A stretch of DNA of 6,893 nt from an uncultured Ruminococcus sp. (GCA_947175975.1 CAMWOX010000088.1:1-6893), one strand, 5' to 3'; positions 1 through 5,918 are shown, numbered from the stretch's first letter. Program-made: numbers and translations. Notes: generated from the sequence alone by a model not told the origin.

Positions 1-33
1 ATGTAAAGACCTGAAAAAATAGACTTTATAGCC

Positions 34-62
34 ATTATAGCATAGATTCTACAAAAAATCAC
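34..62 (-). promoter_or_regulatory. Leftward promoter for a gene outside the window
   Basis: On the minus strand there is a perfect extended -10, TATGCTATAAT (TATAAT at 34-39, TG element at 41-42). The -35 at the 17-bp spacing (57-62, GTGATT) is poor, so the extended -10 would have to carry it. It points away from the GH5 gene, so a divergent gene probably starts just left of position 1; no start codon or ribosome binding site for it is visible here. Confidence 0.5.
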
Positions 63-181
63 TATGTTTTTTGAAAAAAATATACTTTTTGAAAAATTCT
101 GCATTTTGTATAAATTAACAGTCTGATTTTTATGCAGTTTTCTAAAAAATTGTTTTCCTGCAGATATTTCTGAAAATCATC

Positions 182-210
182 TGGAAAAAAACAAGAAACT
201 ATGCTATAAT
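182..210 (+). promoter_or_regulatory. Promoter of the GH5 lipoprotein gene
   Basis: The -35 TGGAAA (182-187), a 17-bp spacer and the -10 TATAAT (205-210) with an extended TATGC element lie upstream of the GH5 start. Transcription would begin near 217, giving a leader of about 47 nt that contains the AAGGAGG at 248-254. The DNA upstream (60-180) is rich in A- and T-tracts, including two TTTTTGAAAAA blocks centred about 18 bp apart, which could act as an UP-like element; that last point is inference. Confidence 0.7.
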
Positions 211-263
211 AGAGTTAATTTATGATTTTACACTGATTTATTTTATCAAGGAGGAAAATTTCT

Positions 264-2393
264 ATGAAGAAAAAGCATCTTTCAGCTCGTATCATTGCAG
301 TGCTTGCAGTAATCGCTTTAGGATGTGCCAATTTTACAGGATGTTCATCCAAAGACGATGTGCAGGAAAATTCAGATCAGCAGGAAAGCCTCGAAACAGA
401 AGCACAGAATCCTGCACCGGATTCTGAACCGGATCAGGATTCCAAAAGTCCTGAAAAACTTACGCAGAAAACAACCGAACCGGAAACAGAACCTGTCACA
501 GAACATGTCAGTCCCATAGAAAGCATTACAACACAGCTCGGCACACAGCAGGCATTTTCCGGTGTCAAGCTCAATCATGAAACAAATAAGAATTATCCGA
601 TACAGTTAAGCGGTTTTATTGAACCTGGCGATTCTGTGCAATCGTTTATTTTTGAATTTGAAGCAAATGGTAATATCGGAACATACCAGGGCGGATGCGG
701 CATATCTGTCAATGATGACTGTGCCGCCGCTACCAACGATCACTGGTATCAATCTGCGGATTTCAGCGTTGCCGCAGACGGCAAATATATCAAGATCACA
801 TGGGATGTACCAGCAGAAATCCAGAATGATATTGATGCCAGCGGCACAGTACAGATTGGTTACTGGTGGAGCGATGTCATGGAATTGGATCTGAAATATG
901 TCACCTGTAATTATACCCGGACAACCAAAATTCCAGTGGATGAAACTGTGGAGATTCCAGTAGCACAGCAGCTCAATTACCAGTCGGATTCTGCAAAAAC
1001 AGCAAAAATCCCTCTGTCGGACTATCTGGACGATGGCTATACACCACAGGCGATCACATTTGAGATCAGTTCCGATAAGGTATTCAACAAATTCAACTGC
1101 GGTTTCGGCATTCAGCTCAAGAATGACTGGTACGAAAGTCCGACCGTGGCGAAATTTTCAGACCAGAATCATTTGAGCCTGACCTGGATCATTCCAGAGG
1201 ATGTCAAAGAAAGCATTCCCAAAAATGCAGAGGCAGAATTTAGCTATTTCTGGAGTGAATCGGATCTAATTACACTGGATTCCATCACAATGAAATACAG
1301 TTATGGCAAAAAAGGCAAACTGGACAAGAATCGTCTCCCGGATGATATTGATATTCAAGTAATGCATCAGAATGAGGATGCCCAAAAAATTATTGATAAT
1401 ATGACAACTATCTGGAGTCTGGGCAATACACTGGACTGCTATGATGTGACCTGGTCTGTCGCAGAATTTGAAACAGCATGGGGTAACCCGAAGACTTCTA
1501 AAAAAATGATTGATACTGTCAAAGCTGCCGGATTTAATACCATCCGGATTCCTGTCTCCTGGACGGATCATATTGATGATGAGGGCAATATTGATTCCAT
1601 CTGGCTGAATCGTGTGCAGCAGGTAGTTGACTATGCAATGGATAATCATTTATATACGATCCTGAATATGCATCATGATGATTATACCTGGCTGAATCCG
1701 ACATATGCAGATGAAGAAGCCATCACACAGAAATATATTAAAATCTGGCAGCAAATTGCAGACCGATTTGAAAATTATGACACAACCTTAATGTTTGAGG
1801 GACTCAACGAACCGAGAGTAATTGACAGTCCTAACGAATGGAAAGGCGGCACACCAGAAGAACACGAAGTCATCAATCATCTGCTGGAAGAATTTGTAGA
1901 AACAATCCGAAATTCCGGCGGCAACAATCCCATGAGAACACTGATTATCACGACACATGCGGCATCCATTGAAAAAACGGCAGTGGAAGCTCTGGAAATC
2001 CCGGATGATGATAATCTGATTGTTTCGATTCACAGCTACGCACCATGGCAATTCACGACTTATGAATATCAGGATGTAACAGAATTTGATGATGCTTCCA
2101 AGGAAGAATTAAATGCCCAGTTTGATTATCTGAAAGAAACATTCATAGACCAGGGGATTCCGGTAATCATTGGGGAATTTGGTGCAGAAAATAAAAGCAA
2201 TCCGGAAGACCGGGCAGAATATTATTATTATTACATTACAGAAGCCGCAAAACGAGGCATTCCCTGTGGTGTCTGGGATAACAACGTATTTGACGGTGAG
2301 GGATCTTACGGCTTGCTGGATCGTGAAACCTGCACATGGCATTCCGAAGAAATTATTACTTCTATTCAGCAGGCAATCGAAGAAATAAAATAA
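264..2393 (+). CDS. GH5 subfamily 4 endo-beta-glucanase lipoprotein with two tandem beta-modules
   Basis: Predicted surface lipoprotein of 709 residues that hydrolyses beta-1,4-linked glucans (cellulose, mixed-linkage glucan or xyloglucan; substrate not resolvable). It starts at ATG 264, 9 nt after AAGGAGG. Residues 1-26 form a KKK-type signal peptide ending FTG-C27, a slightly weak lipobox. Residues 28-85 are an acidic E/P/Q/T-rich linker. Residues about 95-218 and 228-347 are two homologous modules, each ending in a Trp-Ser plus LD...T..Y pattern, probably carbohydrate-binding. Residues about 365-705 are the GH5 domain: SLGNTLD (385-391), R428 in IRIPVSW, H470-H471, the acid/base E516 in LNEP, H590/Y592, the nucleophile E638 in IIGEFG, and W671. 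FEGLNEPR and VWDNN fit subfamily GH5_4. No dockerin is seen, so it is membrane-anchored rather than cellulosomal. Its gene stands alone, with its own promoter and terminator. The family call is firm; the module identity is inferred. Confidence 0.93.
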   Translation: MKKKHLSARIIAVLAVIALGCANFTGCSSKDDVQENSDQQESLETEAQNPAPDSEPDQDSKSPEKLTQKTTEPETEPVTEHVSPIESITTQLGTQQAFSGVKLNHETNKNYPIQLSGFIEPGDSVQSFIFEFEANGNIGTYQGGCGISVNDDCAAATNDHWYQSADFSVAADGKYIKITWDVPAEIQNDIDASGTVQIGYWWSDVMELDLKYVTCNYTRTTKIPVDETVEIPVAQQLNYQSDSAKTAKIPLSDYLDDGYTPQAITFEISSDKVFNKFNCGFGIQLKNDWYESPTVAKFSDQNHLSLTWIIPEDVKESIPKNAEAEFSYFWSESDLITLDSITMKYSYGKKGKLDKNRLPDDIDIQVMHQNEDAQKIIDNMTTIWSLGNTLDCYDVTWSVAEFETAWGNPKTSKKMIDTVKAAGFNTIRIPVSWTDHIDDEGNIDSIWLNRVQQVVDYAMDNHLYTILNMHHDDYTWLNPTYADEEAITQKYIKIWQQIADRFENYDTTLMFEGLNEPRVIDSPNEWKGGTPEEHEVINHLLEEFVETIRNSGGNNPMRTLIITTHAASIEKTAVEALEIPDDDNLIVSIHSYAPWQFTTYEYQDVTEFDDASKEELNAQFDYLKETFIDQGIPVIIGEFGAENKSNPEDRAEYYYYYITEAAKRGIPCGVWDNNVFDGEGSYGLLDRETCTWHSEEIITSIQQAIEEIK

Positions 2394-2401
2394 TATTAAC
2401 A

Positions 2402-2443
2402 AAAAATCTGTGCAAGGATATTATCATTCCTGCACAGATTTTT
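2402..2443. terminator. Bidirectional terminator between GH5 and CPBP genes
   Basis: The arms are AAAAATCTGTGCA(A)GGA (2402-2418) and TCCTGCACAGATTTTT (2428-2443). They pair over 16 bp with one bulged A and a 9-nt loop. A-runs on one side and T-runs on the other make it work in both directions, which suits its position between two convergent genes, 8 nt after the GH5 stop and 4 nt from the CPBP stop. Confidence 0.92.
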
Positions 2444-2447
2444 ATGA

Positions 2448-3647
2448 TTACATAGATTCTAATAAAATATAATAAATCGAAGATCCGATATGACAAATCA
2501 TCACGATCATCAGCAACGGACTTGTCAGGGATAATCTTCCGCCACGTTCCGCCTGTTCCGGTGTTGTACTTGGAAAACGTTCTGTAATCAGCATCCGGAT
2601 CAGCAAAATCAATCCTGCAATGACCAGAATTGTATAAACCATATTCATGAGATTCCCTGCCAGATCCCAGTCATAGACTCCACAGACACTGAAAATTTCT
2701 GCACAGAGATTCACTGCCATATGTGCAATGATCGAGGGAATCAGGGAATTATGCTTAACCGTAATATAGCCGAAAAAGCATCCTGCACAGAATGCAAGCA
2801 CAAACTGTGCGATATTCTCATGCCATACCCCAAAGAAAAATGCACTCATGATGATCCCAAAATGCTGACTGACACGGCTCAGATTTTTCATAACAAAGCC
2901 ACGAACCAGTAATTCCTCTGTGATCGGTGCAACAATCACACTGTAAATGAACGAAATCAGGACTGTTTTTACTTCTTTTGATGGACTGAGATCCGGCTCA
3001 AATGCAGTAATCCCCACTCCCTCCAGCAATTCGGTAATGCCTGCCGCCGCATAGCCTGTGATGGTCTGGATGCATAATGCAATAGCGATGTAAATCAATG
3101 CATGACCGGCGTGGAACTCTTTTGTCTGAAATAAATTTGATACCGGGATCTTTGTCATCCGGCATCCAAACCATGTCACCAGAATACTGCACCCTGCAAT
3201 GGAAAGCATTGTGATTGCAATATATGCCGAAGAATTTTCAAAATAATTCCATGCCAGTTCACTGTAATTTACAGGAAGCTCACCGCCGGACATTGCACTG
3301 TCAACGACACCTTGCAGCCAAGAAAAGCCCCCCATCAGCACCAGTGCCAGCACATTCATCAGTACCAGATGCAGAAGTAGGAATCCTCCTACAATATTTT
3401 CATAACGATGAATCCGTTTTTTTTCCCGATCATTCGGAAATAATGGAATCTTACAGCCTTTCATACGGATCTGCGGAACGATTTCTCCATAATCAGAATT
3501 ATAAGCCTGAAATTCTGTTTCATTCCGGAATGGATTTTTGGGATCAATCTCCGGATCTTCACAATTTTCCTGATCTGTTTCCGGCTTTTCCGTTACGCTC
3601 TGCCGCTGTTTCTGTTCCAGTTCATCAGGATCATACGCATATCGCAT
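2448..3647 (-). CDS. CPBP family (CAAX prenyl protease/bacteriocin-processing) intramembrane glutamic metalloprotease
   Basis: Integral membrane protein of 399 residues. The CPBP (ABI) core shows all the family motifs: E244-E245...R249 in ITEELLVRG, F272...H276 in FFGVWH, and H309...N313 in HMAVN. In characterised relatives these residues build the intramembrane active site. Hydrophobic segments lie near 85-106, 142-162, 182-202, 226-242, 262-274, 279-295, 300-316, 333-354 and 378-396. The first 80 residues are hydrophilic and acidic, with no known motif, and are probably cytosolic. The start at 3647 is forced because a TAG lies in frame two codons upstream; the ribosome binding site AGAAAGGAG is 13 nt away, longer than usual. 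Such proteins process membrane peptides, confer bacteriocin self-immunity or act as scaffolds; no bacteriocin gene is nearby, so the substrate is unknown. The gene is monocistronic and divergent from the NUDIX gene. Confidence 0.88.
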   Translation of the reverse strand: MRYAYDPDELEQKQRQSVTEKPETDQENCEDPEIDPKNPFRNETEFQAYNSDYGEIVPQIRMKGCKIPLFPNDREKKRIHRYENIVGGFLLLHLVLMNVLALVLMGGFSWLQGVVDSAMSGGELPVNYSELAWNYFENSSAYIAITMLSIAGCSILVTWFGCRMTKIPVSNLFQTKEFHAGHALIYIAIALCIQTITGYAAAGITELLEGVGITAFEPDLSPSKEVKTVLISFIYSVIVAPITEELLVRGFVMKNLSRVSQHFGIIMSAFFFGVWHENIAQFVLAFCAGCFFGYITVKHNSLIPSIIAHMAVNLCAEIFSVCGVYDWDLAGNLMNMVYTILVIAGLILLIRMLITERFPSTTPEQAERGGRLSLTSPLLMIVMICHIGSSIYYILLESM

Positions 3648-3686
3648 GTATTGCTACACGCTCCTTTCTGAAATCATATTTTCTTT

Positions 3687-3715
3687 ATTATACCATAAGA
3701 ATTTCATTTCGTAAA
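3687..3715 (-). promoter_or_regulatory. Promoter of the CPBP protease gene
   Basis: Read on the minus strand: -35 TTTACG (3710-3715), 17-bp spacer, then TATGGTATAAT with TATAAT at 3687-3692. The predicted start near 3680 gives a leader of about 33 nt containing AGAAAGGAG (3661-3669). Its -35 is 40 bp from the -35 of the divergent NUDIX promoter. Confidence 0.8.
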
Positions 3716-3755
3716 CAGTTTTCCGAAAAAATTTCCGGATCTGACAAAAAAACAA

Positions 3756-3784
3756 TAGACAAAATCCATAAATTATGCTATAAT
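3756..3784 (+). promoter_or_regulatory. Promoter of the NUDIX hydrolase gene
   Basis: The -35 TAGACA (3756-3761), a 17-bp spacer and TATGCTATAAT with TATAAT at 3779-3784 form a near-consensus housekeeping promoter. Transcription would start near 3791, about 48 nt before the preferred ATG at 3839. Confidence 0.85.
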
Positions 3785-3838
3785 ATCTATAACAAATAAT
3801 TACAAACTGTCCAACAGACAGGAAAGGGTGATGTGTGT

Positions 3839-4255
3839 ATGCGATATGAAAAATCCTGCGGTGCAATTGTCTACCGCAGATCTCATGGAAATATTGAAAT
3901 TTTACTGATCCGACATATCAACAGCGGACACTGGTCATTTCCGAAAGGGCATGTAGAATCCGGCGAAACAGAGATTGAAACAGCTGTCCGGGAAATCAAG
4001 GAAGAAACAGCAATTGATGTCCTGATTGATCCGACATTCCGGGAAACAGTTTCCTACTCTCCGAAACGGGACACACAGAAAATAGTCGTTTATTTTATCG
4101 CACGTGCCAGAAATTATAATTTTATGCCGCAGAAAGAAGAAATCTCCGAAGTACGGTGGGTGGATATTGGCTATGTATCGCATCTGCTGACCTATGAGAA
4201 TGATAAAAATATTGTCATGAAAGCAAAGAACATTATAAAAAATATACGACAGTAG
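3839..4255 (+). CDS. NUDIX hydrolase, bis(5'-nucleosyl)-tetraphosphatase-like
   Basis: Cytosolic enzyme of 138 residues, likely splitting Ap4A-type dinucleoside polyphosphates or related nucleoside diphosphate compounds. The NUDIX box spans residues 37-59: G37, E43, R51-E52, E55-E56. Only the usual Gly near its end is changed (A58). The preceding WSFPKGHVE and the early CGAIVYR strand are typical of the asymmetric Ap4A hydrolase subgroup, and the length fits. A GTG at 3833 would add two residues, but it abuts the Shine-Dalgarno-like AAAGGGTGAT (3823-3832); ATG 3839, 6 nt downstream, is the better start. The gene stands alone behind its own promoter, and its last codons form one arm of the terminator. 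The family is certain; the substrate is inferred from subgroup resemblance. Confidence 0.92.
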   Translation: MRYEKSCGAIVYRRSHGNIEILLIRHINSGHWSFPKGHVESGETEIETAVREIKEETAIDVLIDPTFRETVSYSPKRDTQKIVVYFIARARNYNFMPQKEEISEVRWVDIGYVSHLLTYENDKNIVMKAKNIIKNIRQ

Positions 4256-4275
4256 CACACTGCCGTATATTTTTT
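4237..4275. terminator. Bidirectional terminator overlapping the end of the NUDIX gene
   Basis: The arms are 4237-4253 (AAAAAATATACGACAGT) and 4259-4275. They pair over 17 positions with one A-C mismatch, around the 5-nt loop AGCAC, followed by a T-run on the plus strand. The left arm is inside the NUDIX coding sequence and the TAG stop (4253-4255) straddles stem and loop. A-runs on the other strand let it also serve the convergent deacetylase gene ending at 4296. Confidence 0.88.
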
Positions 4276-4295
4276 TAATTTCTCAGGATCCAGGA

Positions 4296-5057
4296 TCAGA
4301 CTTGATAATTCTGTTCTCGCAGAGCATCAATCAGATCGCCAAGAATTTCAGCATTGGTAGCAGATACAGAATGCAGAAGCAAAATTTCACCGCCATGTGC
4401 AGAAGATACTAATTTTTCCAGGGACTGTGCCGGATCAGGCTGTTTGTCCGTAAGCCAGTCAACATGCGCTCCGCTCCAGAAAAGCGTTTTATAGCCCAGT
4501 GACTGTGCCGTTTTCAGAGCCTGTTCGGAATATTCTCCACAGGGACAACGGAAATACTGCATCTCATAGTCATAATTTTCAAGAACATATTCATGCAGAC
4601 TCATGAGTTCCTCTTTTGCATGGGATTCATCCAGGGTTGGCAGACTTGCGTGTGTCATGCCATGATTGCCGATCATGTGTCCCTCCTGAATCATGCGGTT
4701 GACAAGTTCAGTTTCTTTCTTGGCATAATCACCTGTGAGAAAGAAAATTGCCGTTACATGCTTTTCTGCAAGTGTATCCAGAATCTGTGCTGTATAGCCG
4801 TTTTCATAGCCTTGATCAAACGTGATGATAATTCTCTCCCGATCCGGTGTTGTCGCATAAGCATCATATTTCTGGTACTGTGCATCAAAATCCAAAGCAC
4901 CTAAGGGAATATTCTCCGCATTGACCTGTGTGCCTTGTCCATAGCCAATCGCAGTGCCAGCAGAGACCTGCATATTTCCGGCAAGCATTGCACCGCAGAG
5001 AAGTCCTGCCATACTGGAAACAAGTCTTGATTTCCTGAATTTTCCGGTTTTTTTCAT
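4296..5057 (-). CDS. pdaA: PdaA-like polysaccharide deacetylase (peptidoglycan N-deacetylase, NodB fold)
   Basis: Exported or membrane-tethered protein of 253 residues of carbohydrate esterase family 4. Residues 1-33 are a basic-hydrophobic signal peptide, possibly cut after VSA. NodB motifs: TFDQG (79-83), N131-H132...H136, RCPCG (170-174), FWSGAHVDW (193-201) and LLHSVSATNAE (227-237). The TFDxGYENGYT, FWS-x-A-x-VDW and LLH-x-VS-x-x-NAE patterns match Bacillus subtilis PdaA, which deacetylates N-acetylmuramic acid on the way to spore-cortex muramic delta-lactam. The second Asp of motif 1, a metal ligand in most CE4 enzymes, is Gln82; PdaA itself, as I recall, has Asn there. The C-terminus stops soon after motif 5, shorter than PdaA. 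The start follows AGGAGG by 8 nt. It lies downstream of ireB with its own probable promoter. A sporulation role is inference; a general peptidoglycan deacetylase is the alternative. Confidence 0.82.
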   Translation of the reverse strand: MKKTGKFRKSRLVSSMAGLLCGAMLAGNMQVSAGTAIGYGQGTQVNAENIPLGALDFDAQYQKYDAYATTPDRERIIITFDQGYENGYTAQILDTLAEKHVTAIFFLTGDYAKKETELVNRMIQEGHMIGNHGMTHASLPTLDESHAKEELMSLHEYVLENYDYEMQYFRCPCGEYSEQALKTAQSLGYKTLFWSGAHVDWLTDKQPDPAQSLEKLVSSAHGGEILLLHSVSATNAEILGDLIDALREQNYQV

Positions 5058-5073
5058 ATCTGAAGCCTCCTGT

Positions 5074-5092
5074 TACTAGAATATCACTAGTA
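5074..5092. promoter_or_regulatory. Operator-like inverted repeat TACTAG-N7-CTAGTA upstream of the deacetylase gene
   Basis: A perfect 6-bp inverted repeat (5074-5079 and 5087-5092) with a 7-nt spacer. It overlaps a possible minus-strand -10 TATACT (5089-5094) and the predicted transcription start near 5082. The -35 match is weak (TTGTGT, 5113-5118, 18-bp spacer). The position suits a repressor site, but the arms are short and no regulator is encoded in the window. Confidence 0.35.
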
Positions 5093-5116
5093 TATCCGGA
5101 AAATCAGAAAAAACAC

Positions 5117-5148
5117 AAAAAAAGCAGCTCCTCATGACTTCACAGGGC
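5117..5148 (-). terminator. Probable terminator after ireB
   Basis: Read on the minus strand, GCCCT (5144-5148) can pair with AGGAGC (5127-5132) with one bulged A. The hairpin is followed within four bases by seven T residues (5117-5123). It sits 8 nt after the ireB stop. The stem is short and imperfect, so termination may be partial, allowing some read-through into the deacetylase gene. Confidence 0.45.
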
Positions 5149-5156
5149 ATCGCCGT

Positions 5157-5402
5157 TTAACTATTCAAGTAAGATTTCACAAGAATTTGCAAAAGTTCAT
5201 CACGGTCAATATGCCGGATCAGATTCCGGGCATTATTATGCGTTGTTATGTAAGTCGGATCTTCAGACAGAATATACCCTACAATCTGATTAATGGGATT
5301 ATAACCCTTTTGTACCAGGGCATCATAAATAATGGTCAGTGTCTGTTTCAGCTCCAGTTCTTTTTCCTGATTCAAAGAAAATGTCATAGTCTGATCATTC
5401 AT
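5157..5402 (-). CDS. ireB: IreB family regulatory phosphoprotein (UPF0297/DUF965)
   Basis: Small cytosolic protein of 81 residues. The block KGYNPINQIVGYILSEDPTY (32-51), followed by NNARNLIR (56-63) and a DELLQILVKSYL tail, is the family hallmark. In Enterococcus faecalis IreB is phosphorylated by the PASTA-domain kinase IreK, dephosphorylated by IreP, and tunes cephalosporin resistance. Its phosphorylation sites are threonines near the N-terminus; here T5 and T7 are in a comparable place. The start follows GGGGAGG (5411-5417) by 8 nt. Family members usually sit beside ruvX and a DUF1292 gene, often after alaS; here the gene has its own promoter, with a DUF1540 gene upstream and a PdaA-like deacetylase downstream. 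Family identity is near certain; function in this organism is carried over from Enterococcus. Confidence 0.95.
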   Translation of the reverse strand: MNDQTMTFSLNQEKELELKQTLTIIYDALVQKGYNPINQIVGYILSEDPTYITTHNNARNLIRHIDRDELLQILVKSYLNS

Positions 5403-5465
5403 GTAAAAAACCTCCCCTATCGCTTTGAAAAGCAGAAATTTCCAGTTTTATTATCGTATAGCATT

Positions 5466-5494
5466 ATTATAATTGATTTTCCAATAGATCACAA
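5466..5494 (-). promoter_or_regulatory. Promoter of ireB
   Basis: Read on the minus strand: -35 TTGTGA (5489-5494), 17-bp spacer, -10 TATAAT (5466-5471). Transcription would start near 5459, a leader of about 57 nt. A second -10-like TGCTATACG lies about 10 bp downstream and pairs with TTGGAA at an 18-bp spacing, so an overlapping start is possible. Confidence 0.6.
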
Positions 5495-5573
5495 GAGTTT
5501 CCGGCAAATTTCCTTTTCGTTTCTATCTTTTGCAATAATTCCTCTGTTTGCATTTGTGCAGTTTGGCTAAAAA

Positions 5574-5612
5574 CATACTGCTGTCCGTCCGGTTCTACCG
5601 AACAGGACAGCA
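5574..5612 (-). terminator. Hairpin, probable terminator downstream of the DUF1540 gene
   Basis: Perfect 8-bp arms TGCTGTCC (5579-5586) and GGACAGCA (5605-5612) enclose a smaller CGGT/ACCG hairpin. On the minus strand the stem is followed by GTATGTTTTTAG, a modest T-run. It begins 16 nt after the DUF1540 stop and ahead of the ireB promoter, which fits a terminator separating the two units. The T-run is interrupted, so it may be weak. Confidence 0.5.
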
Positions 5613-5627
5613 ATATTCCAGTATTGA

Positions 5628-5813
5628 TCAGCTGATCACAGAATCTGTTCTCTTGACAAAAGAATTGCAGTCCACACATTCCGGAACAGTCGGGTTTGCC
5701 TCATGTGTGCCAACATGAATACACTCCAGACAACAATAGTCTTCCGTGAGCATGTTGTTTTTACACTGGGAAACTGTGCATTTGATATTAGAATTCTTTT
5801 TCATGTTACTCAT
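5628..5813 (-). CDS. DUF1540 domain-containing cysteine-rich protein
   Basis: Small soluble protein of 61 residues with no signal peptide. Seven cysteines (C12, C17, C27, C28, C31, C46, C49) are arranged as in DUF1540: IKCTVSQC near the start, YCCLECIHVGTHE in the middle, and ECVDCNSF at the end. The Cys pattern suggests a bound metal, probably zinc or iron, but the biochemical role of the family is unknown to me. The preferred start is ATG 5813, 8 nt after AGCAGG; an internal ATG at residue 4 has worse spacing. It has a hairpin in its leader, a probable terminator behind it, and its stop codon lies in the perfect palindrome TGATCAGCTGATCA (5625-5638). The neighbour upstream on the same strand is an HMA metal-binding protein, a loose hint of metal or redox context. 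Confidence 0.85.
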   Translation of the reverse strand: MSNMKKNSNIKCTVSQCKNNMLTEDYCCLECIHVGTHEANPTVPECVDCNSFVKRTDSVIS

Positions 5814-5843
5814 AACAAATACCTGCTTTCTGACGAAATTTCA

Positions 5844-5864
5844 TTCCGGAACAGCTCCGGAATA
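5844..5864 (-). promoter_or_regulatory. Perfect 8-bp inverted repeat in the DUF1540 leader
   Basis: ATTCCGGA (5844-5851) and TCCGGAAT (5857-5864) flank a 5-nt loop. On the minus strand a possible -10 TATACT (5871-5876) puts the transcript start near 5864, so the repeat would span about +1 to +21, ending 30 nt before the start codon. It could be an operator or a 5'-stabilising RNA hairpin. No T-run follows, so a terminator for the HMA gene is less likely. Confidence 0.45.
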
Positions 5865-5918
5865 ATACTAGTATATCCAGCAGGAAGAATCCTATGCAGA
5901 AAAACTTAAAATTTTAAA

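Noticed and set aside
60..180. Repeated TTTTTGAAAAA blocks as a possible CRISPR-like or iteron array
   Set aside because: Only two imperfect copies of low-complexity sequence are present; better read as AT-rich promoter-upstream DNA.
1266..1649. 127-residue open frame antisense to the GH5 catalytic domain
   Set aside because: It mirrors conserved GH5 codons, shows no motif and has no start signal.
3215..3799. 194-residue open frame on the plus strand
   Set aside because: It is antisense to the well-supported CPBP gene and runs through both divergent promoters; the composition is Cys/His/Ser-rich shadow-like, with no motif and no ribosome binding site.
5187..5570. 127-residue plus-strand frame across ireB and its promoter
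   Set aside because: It is antisense to ireB, Ile/Phe-rich from AT-rich DNA, and without a ribosome binding site.
5703..5909. Plus-strand small frame opposite DUF1540
   Set aside because: The minus frame carries the complete DUF1540 Cys pattern; this one is its shadow.
5906..5917. Palindrome TTAAAATTTTAA after the HMA stop
   Set aside because: It is purely A/T and short, and expected by chance in AT-rich intergenic DNA; not a convincing terminator.
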